From: Betaproteobacteria bacterium
Lineage (GTDB): Bacteria; Bdellovibrionota_B; Oligoflexia; Silvanigrellales; Silvanigrellaceae
NCBI GenBank assembly: GCA_016868315.1
Contig: VGHE01000006.1
Span: 1 to 64,000, forward strand
Length of the DNA: 64,000 nt
Direction of reading: 5' to 3'
Shown: positions 45,584-53,079 of the stretch, piece by piece
Layout of the letters: every line of letters starts with the position of its first letter
Position numbering within the stretch: position 1 is the stretch's first letter
Made by a program: the position numbers and the translations under genes
The notes under the pieces: generated by a model
What the model saw: only the letters and a program-made list of their open reading frames with translations
Database searches by the model: none
What the model was told of the DNA's origin: nothing

Positions 45584-46500
45584 AACTTCAGGAGATTTTT
45601 ACTGAATGGAACACCCGAAAGGCTGTTGTTGTTGGACTCGTATCGTTACCGTGCGCCATTGCAATCGCAATTTCGGCCTGCATGAACAACAAGGCAGGAG
45701 CAAAAACTCTTCTTTCAACTGACCAAAGTCCCAAAGGCCTCATGCTCTCGGCTCAACAGAGCCCTGGTCATCTCAATAAGCAACACAGCGCCATGGGTGA
45801 GTGGAGCGCTTTTTCAATTTATCACCCCTACTCACAGATCAATGAAGAAAGCCTTTTCCAGAGCTTCAAAAAAGGGAAAGACGGTATCACAGAGGGTCAA
45901 GAATCAATTCAAACAGAAAACGAAAAATCTGAAAGTGCATTCCTGTTGAGCGGGCAAGCTTTGGTTCCGATTTTTCGGGCAACTTTTGGTGATCAAATTC
46001 GAAATGGAAGCGATGTCGAAAGAGATCCCTGGTTCACAACACATCCCTCGGCTTTGTTCACCCCTGAACAAATGAAAGCCCTCTGTGGGAATGACCTCAG
46101 CGATCTTGGAGACGGTAACTTTGAAATCTGCTGGAAACCGAAACTAACAGATCAGTATCTCAGCGCACTCACCGACTTTGCCACCGATGCATGTCCACAG
46201 CTTGTTGCGAAGGAATTTCGCAGCAACTTACTTCATTTGAATAAGCTCGTGCGCACAAGAGATTTTCGCGAGCAGAACCTTAAAAACTTTGCCACAAACT
46301 TTCTGAAAATTCCTGCCGATGAAATCAGCGAGACCTGGCTTGCCACCATGACATCTCAGGCAACAGACGCGCTCAAGGCGAATTTGGAAGACGAGAGTAC
46401 AGAACAAAACAGCAATCAGCGTGCCGAACTTTCAACACCTGACCTTTACACGCTCTCCTGCCAGTCGATCATTCTCTCACGAGAATTTTACTCGCGCTGA
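45580..46500 (+). CDS. Partner lipoprotein of unknown function
   Basis: 306 aa. An N-terminal hydrophobic segment ends in ISAC (Cys 34), a plausible lipobox. The body is polar and helical without known motifs; cysteines in MKALCGND, FEICWK and TDACPQL could pair. Its ATG overlaps the stop of the CxxCH gene, so the two products probably act together at the envelope. The end overlaps the convergent DUF2063-like gene by 13 bases. Confidence 0.6.
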   Translation: MKLQEIFTEWNTRKAVVVGLVSLPCAIAIAISACMNNKAGAKTLLSTDQSPKGLMLSAQQSPGHLNKQHSAMGEWSAFSIYHPYSQINEESLFQSFKKGKDGITEGQESIQTENEKSESAFLLSGQALVPIFRATFGDQIRNGSDVERDPWFTTHPSALFTPEQMKALCGNDLSDLGDGNFEICWKPKLTDQYLSALTDFATDACPQLVAKEFRSNLLHLNKLVRTRDFREQNLKNFATNFLKIPADEISETWLATMTSQATDALKANLEDESTEQNSNQRAELSTPDLYTLSCQSIILSREFYSR

Positions 46501-47156
46501 TTTCCAAGCCATTGTTGCAGTTCAGCCATTTGAACACGCTCGAATTCGAGCGACAGTTGATCTTTTCGGAAGACCACAAAAGCATCGGCATCACCGCCAA
46601 TCTCTTGCATTTTTCCAGACTGCGCGCTTTGCCACAGATCAAAAACCGACCAGGCACCAGGAGACTCAACAAACGCAGCCTGCTTATGCTCCAAAAGCGT
46701 TACGAACGAAAACTTGCGTTCGCGGATGAGCTCGCCAAAGTCAGATCGCCACGGTGCTGTGCGCACCTTCCAGCAGGCCAGTCCGCAACGCATAAGTGTC
46801 TCGAGCTGTGCAACATGCAGGTGAGAGCGCTTGGCTGCGAGTATGTTAATCAGCTGCTCTGCATGCGCGATAGGACTTTCAAAGCAACCCGGATGATTCT
46901 CGAGAAAATCAAGAACAAGACGCGCCAGCTCACGCGCACCCAACCATTGACCTGCCTGCGGAAAGAGGTTTTCAATCCAGAAAAGCACCTGGTGATATTG
47001 TGCGTGCTGATGATGGAGTCCGACGTGCGCAATCTGCTCCGGCGGTACCAAATGCAGTAGTCCATCTGCCCAATGTGATTTGCGTTCATCGCGGAGGCGG
47101 AACGACTCCATCAGCAAGTTTTCAAATGAGAAACGACTTTGGCTCGATTGTTCCAC
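46488..47156 (-). CDS. DUF2063-like partner protein of the MNIO homologue
   Basis: 222 aa from a GTG one base after the stop of the upstream gene, so translation is coupled. The C-terminal half fits the DUF2063/MbnC-BufC partner pattern: a helical region with CGLACWKVRTAPW, then PGAWSVFDLWQSA and strands ADAFVVFRKDQLSLEFERVQ ending in AELQQWLG. In described systems such partners recruit the peptide substrate to an MNIO enzyme. The similarity is weak by eye and supported mainly by the neighbour. Confidence 0.5.
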   Translation of the reverse strand: MEQSSQSRFSFENLLMESFRLRDERKSHWADGLLHLVPPEQIAHVGLHHQHAQYHQVLFWIENLFPQAGQWLGARELARLVLDFLENHPGCFESPIAHAEQLINILAAKRSHLHVAQLETLMRCGLACWKVRTAPWRSDFGELIRERKFSFVTLLEHKQAAFVESPGAWSVFDLWQSAQSGKMQEIGGDADAFVVFRKDQLSLEFERVQMAELQQWLGNQRE

Positions 47157-47157
47157 G

Positions 47158-48048
47158 TCAGACCTCGCTCAGTCGAATCAATGCACTCTGCCCGTTGATA
47201 ACCTCGGCTGCCAGGTCATGAGCAGGAATTAAAGGCTCAAACCACTTCAGGAAAACAGCACGGTGCTGGTTGGCAGGAAGTGCGTGCAACACATCTTCAA
47301 GCAGACCCCAGTGAGTCATGGAAAGACGGCCGCACTCTGCATCTACAACCCCTTGTGTTGAGAGTGCCATGGCACCAACCCGTACACTGGTGATAGACTC
47401 AAGAGGGAGCTTGCGCAGCTCCTGCTCGAATTCTTGTTCAGCATGGTATAGGCTGACATAAAAGGCGGGAACGTCGAGAATCATTTTGCAGCCCGTGGCA
47501 TCGACAAGCCGATTCCAGAACTCCACCTCAGACAACGCATCGAAAGAATACCGGAACATAGATGCAATGTTCACAAGCGATATTTCTCGCTTAGTATAGT
47601 GTTTGATCAGATTCACTCGTTCAATGACGTGATTCAAAATCTCTTTAGTTTTGGGTATGGGCAGTGGAGTCTGTAAACTCTGCCCACGGTGAGAGTTGAA
47701 ACCAACAGTAAAGGCTAACCAGCGCGGCGAGACTTCTTCAACGCATTCGAACAACCTCTTCAGTTCGCCCTCTGTATAATCTTTCTCGGCTCCCAAGTTC
47801 ATGAGACGCGACAGCAGACAAACATCAGTTCTCTGCGCGAACCTGCGTGCCCAAGCACGGTCAACGGAATCTGTCTGCTGAAGAAGGAGAGTGTCGAGCG
47901 AAACCTCAAACGCGGGCAGGTTGTCTGAGTGCGCAAAAGTCGAGTGAAAGTGAGGAAGCAGAGGCAAACCCCAACGCAGAGAGAGGGATTCGAAAGGCTT
48001 TCCCTGGAGGGTCCAGTCCATGCGCGCAGCAGCACCAAAATCACTCAT
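47158..48048 (-). CDS. Divergent MNIO (DUF692/MbnB-BufB)-like protein
   Basis: 296 aa from the ATG at 48048 (AGAGG upstream); the longer frame runs through the tRNA gene and is rejected. The layout matches DUF692 TIM barrels: SPRWLAF, LPIPKTKEILNHVIERV, LVNIASMF, SEVEFWNRLVDATGCKMILD, FYVSLYHAE, LPLESITSVRVGAM, and a late FLKWFEPLIP. Known members are multinuclear non-haem iron oxidases modifying Cys in RiPP precursors. Here several usual ligands appear replaced: LEN becomes LVN, DVNN becomes DVPA, IHLAGH becomes VRVGAM. It may be a pseudoenzyme or a new branch. No precursor peptide is evident nearby. Confidence 0.6.
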   Translation of the reverse strand: MSDFGAAARMDWTLQGKPFESLSLRWGLPLLPHFHSTFAHSDNLPAFEVSLDTLLLQQTDSVDRAWARRFAQRTDVCLLSRLMNLGAEKDYTEGELKRLFECVEEVSPRWLAFTVGFNSHRGQSLQTPLPIPKTKEILNHVIERVNLIKHYTKREISLVNIASMFRYSFDALSEVEFWNRLVDATGCKMILDVPAFYVSLYHAEQEFEQELRKLPLESITSVRVGAMALSTQGVVDAECGRLSMTHWGLLEDVLHALPANQHRAVFLKWFEPLIPAHDLAAEVINGQSALIRLSEV

Positions 48049-48072
48049 GACTGGCCTCTTGCTGTAATGTTG

Positions 48073-48159
48073 TGGTGCTCTCAGCCGGAATCGAACCGGC
48101 ACGGCCTTGCGGCCAACGGATTTTAAGTCCGTTGCGTCTACCAATTTCGCCATGAGAGC
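48073..48159 (-). tRNA. tRNA-Leu(UAA)
   Basis: 87 bases including an encoded CCA. Acceptor stem GCTCTCA / TGAGAGC, anticodon loop CTTAAAA with anticodon TAA, long variable arm (GCCGCAAGGC), T-loop GGTTCGATTCC. A class II tRNA as expected for leucine. Confidence 0.97.
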
Positions 48160-48180
48160 AAACGGTTTTGGGGACACTCT

Positions 48181-48209
48181 TCTATAGCCCAACCGAAACC
48201 GCAGCTCAA
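48181..48209 (-). promoter_or_regulatory. Sigma70-type promoter of tRNA-Leu
   Basis: On the minus strand, -35 TTGAGC (48204-48209), 17-base spacer, -10 TATAGA (48181-48186). Transcription would start about 15 bases before the mature tRNA. Confidence 0.75.
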
Positions 48210-48313
48210 GCGAGCCCCGAACTTCCCAGAGTTGGAGATTTTCGCAAAAATCGCTTATGAGGGCTTGAAATGTAGATGCGCCGCTTGCGCAGAAGCTTAT
48301 CTGAGGAGATTCC

Positions 48314-49129
48314 ATGAGCAGCACACAGGACATTCTGTCGCCCACTCAAGTCGCCGAACACATCCGAAAATCCTACAACGCCCAGCTTCTGGCTGGAAAA
48401 GTTGCACTTGTAACAGGAGGTTCACGCGGTATTGGGCGTTCTATCGCCATTGCCCTGGGTGCCTGCGGAGCACGTGTTGTGGTCAACTATGCAGGTAACG
48501 CTTCCGCCGCCCAGGAAACAGTTGCGGCAATTGAAGCCGTTGGTGGTCAGGCGCGGGCTGTGCAGTTCGACGTGTCCAACAGCACCCAAACCACAGAGGC
48601 CATCAAGGCACTTGAGAAGGAGTTTGGAGGCTTCGATGTTCTCGTCAACAACGCGGGCGTCTCGCGCGACAACCTCTTCATCAAAATGAAAGACGAAGAG
48701 TGGGATGCGAATATCAATACGAACCTGAAGGGCTCGTTCGTTTGCTCACGCGCTGTCACGATGGGCATGATGCGCAAACGTGCTGGAAAAATAATCAACA
48801 TTTCATCGGTCATTGGCTTAACTGGCAACGTTGGTCAAGCCGCTTATGCCGCCAGCAAGGCAGGTCTTCTCGGACTCACCAAGAGCCTCGCCAAGGAGCT
48901 GGCAAGCCGCAATATCCAGGTGAATGCCGTTTGCCCGGGCTACATCACGACCGACATGACATCCGCGCACGGCGAAAAACTCATCGAAAATGTGCTCAAA
49001 CAAATTCCCATGGAGCGCTTGGGTGATCCCATCGAAATTGCTCGCATGGTGGTCTTTCTTGCGAGCGACGCATCGAACTACGTTACCGGACAAACGTTCG
49101 CTGTCGACGGCGGTATGACCATGGTCTAA
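48314..49129 (+). CDS. fabG: 3-oxoacyl-ACP reductase family SDR
   Basis: 271 aa. SDR with [24 protein letters not shown] and YAASKAG, and the C-terminal [16 protein letters not shown] typical of FabG, which reduces 3-ketoacyl-ACP in fatty-acid synthesis. About 27 residues precede the usual start; GAGGAG before the ATG supports this longer N-terminus. It stands alone, not in a fab cluster, so it may be an accessory FabG. The last 47 bases overlap the matrixin gene. Confidence 0.85.
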   Translation: MSSTQDILSPTQVAEHIRKSYNAQLLAGKVALVTGGSRGIGRSIAIALGACGARVVVNYAGNASAAQETVAAIEAVGGQARAVQFDVSNSTQTTEAIKALEKEFGGFDVLVNNAGVSRDNLFIKMKDEEWDANINTNLKGSFVCSRAVTMGMMRKRAGKIINISSVIGLTGNVGQAAYAASKAGLLGLTKSLAKELASRNIQVNAVCPGYITTDMTSAHGEKLIENVLKQIPMERLGDPIEIARMVVFLASDASNYVTGQTFAVDGGMTMV

Positions 49130-49925
49130 TGACCAGCAGCCCCCAGAACAGTACCGGTGCAAGTCCCATGGCCAGAAGAAGTGCCCACGATGAATTGCCT
49201 CGAGCATTGTCATGGGCACTTTTATTTTGCAGAGCAAATCCTTTGTTTCTGACCGTTGCGAGTGCCAAGGTTCCGCAAGGTGCAAAAGTTTTTGTCCGCT
49301 CGCCGCTGCGAGGTGGATACAGGCTCAAAACTCCCGCCATGTCGTCTAGCCCTAATTGAATTAAGCCGCGCGGCTGCCAATATCCCATGATGGCTGATGG
49401 GTCGGAGTGATTGTGTCCGAGCCCAAGGCAGTGCCCCAGCTCATGAATCATCACAAAAATGAAAACAGGAATAGAGGTGATGTCCTCACCCACTTGAATA
49501 TCGCAATCACGGATACGGGTGGGATCCGATTCATCGCTGAGCGGGTATGCCAACCCACTTGCCACCGTATTTATTTTCCCAATCCCGATTGAAAACTGAT
49601 TATCGGTTTCGTCTATTTTGCCGCTACGCTCCTCCGAAATTTTGAGCTCAATGCCTAAACCTGGAATTTCGTTCCACACGGCCATGGAGCGCTCAACCAA
49701 CAGAGCAAAGTTTTGCGCGTCGGTGCTGTCTGCGTAAATGCCTTCTTCGAAGCTGTCTTTATCAACAAAACGCGGCGCTTCAGGAGTTAAGTAAAAGTAA
49801 AATTGACGTCCATCTTGAGGCTTCAGGCGAGGCTTGTGGGCACTCAAAAAAACATAGGCACTGGCTCCATGAAAGGTCAGAGTCGCCAGCAGTAAACATG
49901 TCGCTGAAAGAATCAGACGCAACAC
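49083..49925 (-). CDS. Matrixin-like zinc metalloprotease with C-terminal membrane segment
   Basis: 280 aa from a GTG. Signal peptide to about residue 23. The zinc site HELGHCLGLGHNH (HExxHxxGxxH) is followed by the Met-turn SAIMGY, the metzincin/matrixin pattern. A hydrophobic segment near residues 245-265 followed by basic residues predicts a membrane anchor with the protease outside the cytoplasm. It lies 28 bases after the outer-membrane protein gene and may be the last gene of the lipid/transport operon. Its end overlaps fabG by 47 bases. Confidence 0.85.
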   Translation of the reverse strand: MLRLILSATCLLLATLTFHGASAYVFLSAHKPRLKPQDGRQFYFYLTPEAPRFVDKDSFEEGIYADSTDAQNFALLVERSMAVWNEIPGLGIELKISEERSGKIDETDNQFSIGIGKINTVASGLAYPLSDESDPTRIRDCDIQVGEDITSIPVFIFVMIHELGHCLGLGHNHSDPSAIMGYWQPRGLIQLGLDDMAGVLSLYPPRSGERTKTFAPCGTLALATVRNKGFALQNKSAHDNARGNSSWALLLAMGLAPVLFWGLLVIRPWSYRRRQRTFVR

Positions 49926-49953
49926 GCCTCGTCGTCTCCAATCAAACTCTAAT

Positions 49954-51246
49954 TTAAAATTGATATTTCAATGAAGAGCTTATCAGGTTCTTGAACTGTC
50001 GACGCGACAAAGCATAGCCCTTTGACGTCTCAGCAAAGTAGACATCAGCTGCAATTTGCCACGACTCCAAGGCTCTGAAATTGACGCCTGAAGTCAGTAA
50101 ATTTTCCCCTGAAGCAAAAGATCCCAATGCACCAACATAGGCCTCCAGACGCCCGGAAAAAAAGGGCTTCTGTGCACGCCCCCCGAACAGCAGGTTTGAA
50201 CTGACAAACGCCGAACTCGCTGGAGCCGTCCAGCGCTCGCCCCAGAGTTGCCCGGAAATCAAAAAATCATCAAAAAGAGTCAGATCAGCAGTAAGATTGA
50301 GAACGAATTGATCGGAGGAAACCTCGCTCTTGAGGCCTTCCTCTGGAAGCGCTCGATTGATGTGCGCAGCGCCCTCACACCGGACAACCAAATCACCCAC
50401 CGTTTGCGTCGCAGTCAACCCGAGAGTGAACACACGTGGTTCGTACAACCGCGCTTCAACACCCTGAGCTGAAGCTAGAAATCGCAATTGCGGCACCCGT
50501 TCGAGATGCGATGCCAAATAGCCGTTGATGTCCCAGCCGCTCGTGAGAAGACCACCTGCCTTCAAGCCAAACTCAGGTTCACTTCCAAAGAGCAACGGCC
50601 GAGGCTTCCTCAGGATAACTCCTTGGGGAAGATCGGGAATGGGTGAGCGTTCCGGCTGAGGAATAATAACGACCTGAAATACCGTGCTCGCAGCGAGGTA
50701 CTGCAGACTCATTGCTGGCACTGCGAGCTTCTGCAGCTCATCGTCTGTGTAGAGTGGCTCAGTCAGATCTCTGGCATTGAGAACATCCACGCCGTCAAGG
50801 AAACCCGTGTCACCCCAGATGAACTTCTGCCAGCCTAAACTCACAGATGCAGATTGTCCGACCCATTGCAGCGCAGCCTTGTCGAACCTCAAATCATAGC
50901 GACTGCGGCTGCGTGCAAAGTTCGATTGTGTGTCTGCACGCAGCCGAGCATCAACACCAAGGCTCAATGCTCTCGAATCCCAAAGCTGCTGCTCTCCCTT
51001 CAAATTAAATGACGGACGCAGGTTCCACAGGACTCTGTCTTCGAGTGAACCTATGCTCGAGATCTCAACAGACCCACCCCAATTGCGCAGATCAGCCTGT
51101 GCCTCATAAAATGAGAAGTGACCTGAACAGATGAGCGCCAATGCACTCAAGCGCATTGGAAAACGCAATCGCAGGCGCAGGCTGGGAGTGTTGACGTCAG
51201 CCAAACAAGCTGATTCAACGCAGAGCGTTTTGATTGAAAAGAGCAT
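49954..51246 (-). CDS. Outer-membrane protein, DUF1302-like
   Basis: About 430 aa from the ATG at 51246, which has GAGAGAG upstream; a later in-frame ATG at 51156 opens a more compact signal peptide but lacks a ribosome-binding site. The sequence is rich in amphipathic strands with a FIWGDTGFLDGVDVLNARDLTEPL segment and ends in LKYQF, as in outer-membrane barrels. DUF1302-type barrels often sit next to LolA-like proteins, as here (32-base overlap with the gene upstream). Confidence 0.65.
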   Translation of the reverse strand: MLFSIKTLCVESACLADVNTPSLRLRLRFPMRLSALALICSGHFSFYEAQADLRNWGGSVEISSIGSLEDRVLWNLRPSFNLKGEQQLWDSRALSLGVDARLRADTQSNFARSRSRYDLRFDKAALQWVGQSASVSLGWQKFIWGDTGFLDGVDVLNARDLTEPLYTDDELQKLAVPAMSLQYLAASTVFQVVIIPQPERSPIPDLPQGVILRKPRPLLFGSEPEFGLKAGGLLTSGWDINGYLASHLERVPQLRFLASAQGVEARLYEPRVFTLGLTATQTVGDLVVRCEGAAHINRALPEEGLKSEVSSDQFVLNLTADLTLFDDFLISGQLWGERWTAPASSAFVSSNLLFGGRAQKPFFSGRLEAYVGALGSFASGENLLTSGVNFRALESWQIAADVYFAETSKGYALSRRQFKNLISSSLKYQF

Positions 51247-51973
51247 CAGATGACTCTCTCTCCTCAATATTCAAGATCCGCAGCACCGAGGAGTCCTCAG
51301 CATTTTTGGCATCCTCAATCCGAATCTCGGTGGGTCTGACCTCGCCAGCAATTCTCTTGAATTGGCCAAACTGACTGCGCTTCAGAACAAGACCAGACAA
51401 ACTTAGATACTCAGCTTTACTCGGACGAAAACTTCCCTTTTCAACCCACGCTCGAATCTTATCGTAAGTCAGACCCTTCTTGCGCGCACTCAGCACGAGC
51501 ACCCAAAAGCGTGCATCCTCTGATTCAACTGTTGCGGAATAGTCGCCCCACCAGCGCATTCGGCTCACATCCCCGTTCGATGCCTGACCACTGAGCTTTT
51601 GATTCAACGCCACGCGCACCGCCCGCTTCAGATTAGGGACGTAGGCCCACATCTCTTCGCCAATCATAACCATATTGCGACCTTTGTCGCGCACCGGAAG
51701 GAGCGTGTTTATGCGTGTTTTCTCGCGACCTTTGGTGAAGACCTCGAGCTTAACAACATCGTCACCCCCCTTCGAGTGAACCTCAACTTCCATGTAATAA
51801 GAATTCATTGGACAGCGCACCTCATCAGTGCGCTTGAGAATGTCGTCGGCCGAAATTGCTGCGCTGGACTTTGACTCTTTGAGTTGAGCTGTTGAAGCAC
51901 TGGCCTGACTCTCGAAAGCCTGAGGCGTTTGTAATCCAAACAGCACAGCAACAACCATCAATGCATTTCTCAC
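51215..51973 (-). CDS. LolA-like outer-membrane lipid/lipoprotein carrier
   Basis: 252 aa from a GTG with AAGGAG upstream. Signal peptide near residues 1-20. The fold-level pattern fits LolA-like sorting proteins (PF17131 type): ADDILKRTDEVRCP, KLEVFTKGREKTRI, then NMVMIGEEMWAYVPNLKRAVRV and the basic MRWWGDY segment. Such proteins shuttle hydrophobic cargo through the periplasm. It starts 11 bases after the DUF3419 gene, with its SD overlapping that stop codon. Confidence 0.75.
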   Translation of the reverse strand: MRNALMVVAVLFGLQTPQAFESQASASTAQLKESKSSAAISADDILKRTDEVRCPMNSYYMEVEVHSKGGDDVVKLEVFTKGREKTRINTLLPVRDKGRNMVMIGEEMWAYVPNLKRAVRVALNQKLSGQASNGDVSRMRWWGDYSATVESEDARFWVLVLSARKKGLTYDKIRAWVEKGSFRPSKAEYLSLSGLVLKRSQFGQFKRIAGEVRPTEIRIEDAKNAEDSSVLRILNIEERESSDALFNQNALR

Positions 51974-51984
51974 AACAGCTCTCC

Positions 51985-53079
51985 TTATGCCGACTGGCGC
52001 TTGAACACATCGGTTGTGTACATCTGTGTCTTTTCTGCAGCAAAAAACCTATCAAATTCAAAACTCAACTGCACATATCCACTGTCGTCAATACCCTTCA
52101 AAATGCGAAGATAATAACGGGCAACCACCAAAGCATCTTGAGACAAGCCTGGCATCATCCGCTGCAGAAAGTCATGTGCCGTTTTTTCATCAAAGTATGA
52201 TGGAACATCCGACAGCGAGACAAAATCAATCGGCACATCCCGATTTTGCTCGACAATATCAATGACACTCCCCAATTTGTATTCGATCTCGGCACTACGA
52301 ATCCCGGACTGAATGTCTTCGAAGACCTCAGGATGACACTCAATCGGATTACCTTCTGCGAAGCGAATCTCACCCAAGAATGTCAGCTGTAGGAAAAAAT
52401 TTTCTCGCGGCAGCCCCTGTGAGAAAATCCTGTCATAGGCTGCCCTATAAAAACCATAATGGCTCCCCGGAGTGTTTTTTGGAGGAAAACGTCCACGGTA
52501 CAATAGAGTGTTGAAGAACCTCGAATTTCCGATCAAAAAAACAAGAGCGTTCCAGCGCCAAGCAGGAAACTCCAGAGCCAGATACCTTCTAAACTCAAAT
52601 TCATCCGTGAAGGAAAACAACTGTTCTACGGAATCGCTTAAAGCGGCTCGACACATTTTCGAAATCTTTGAAAATGTTCGTTCCCACCGACCGCTGTACA
52701 ATACCGATTGATAGCCATTCGCAGAAAAAATTCCATTGAAGAGCTCACGGCATTCTGATGACATCTGCAATTGGTTGAACAGCTCTTTGCGCTCTTGTGG
52801 TGAAATACTGCGCGGCGGATATCCCCAAAAGGCGAGGAAGTCACCACGGTCAAAGTGACGCGCCGACTCGATGCGCAGCTCTGTTAGCAACAACTGCTCT
52901 CGCGACAGGTCTGCCACCGTGACCTTGTGCGGATGACGGGAAAACAAGGGCAGAACCCGCGCACCGCTGCCCGCAACACTGAGTACATGATTACAACCTG
53001 AGCGGAGCAAGTCACGCTCAAGTGCGGTGTCCTCATTAGCTAGAGTGTAGTTGAGTGTGTTGAAGTAGGTGTCACTCAT
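51985..53079 (-). CDS. DUF3419 / BtaA-like aminocarboxypropyl transferase
   Basis: 364 aa from the ATG at 53079, coupled to the upstream gene (ATGA). The start TYFNTLNYTLANEDTALE and the SAM-binding segment NHVLSVAGSGARVLPLF ... HKVTVADLSREQLLLTELR match DUF3419 proteins. BtaA uses SAM to attach a 3-amino-3-carboxypropyl group to diacylglycerol, the first step to betaine lipids. No BtaB N-methyltransferase is nearby, so the product may be a homoserine-type lipid or something else. Cytoplasmic or peripheral. Confidence 0.75.
   Translation of the reverse strand: MSDTYFNTLNYTLANEDTALERDLLRSGCNHVLSVAGSGARVLPLFSRHPHKVTVADLSREQLLLTELRIESARHFDRGDFLAFWGYPPRSISPQERKELFNQLQMSSECRELFNGIFSANGYQSVLYSGRWERTFSKISKMCRAALSDSVEQLFSFTDEFEFRRYLALEFPAWRWNALVFLIGNSRFFNTLLYRGRFPPKNTPGSHYGFYRAAYDRIFSQGLPRENFFLQLTFLGEIRFAEGNPIECHPEVFEDIQSGIRSAEIEYKLGSVIDIVEQNRDVPIDFVSLSDVPSYFDEKTAHDFLQRMMPGLSQDALVVARYYLRILKGIDDSGYVQLSFEFDRFFAAEKTQMYTTDVFKRQSA

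Noticed and set aside
48049-48345. N-terminal extension of the MNIO-like gene
   Set aside because: It translates through tRNA-Leu (AKLVDATDLKSVGRKAVPVR is a typical tRNA read-through), so it is not coding.
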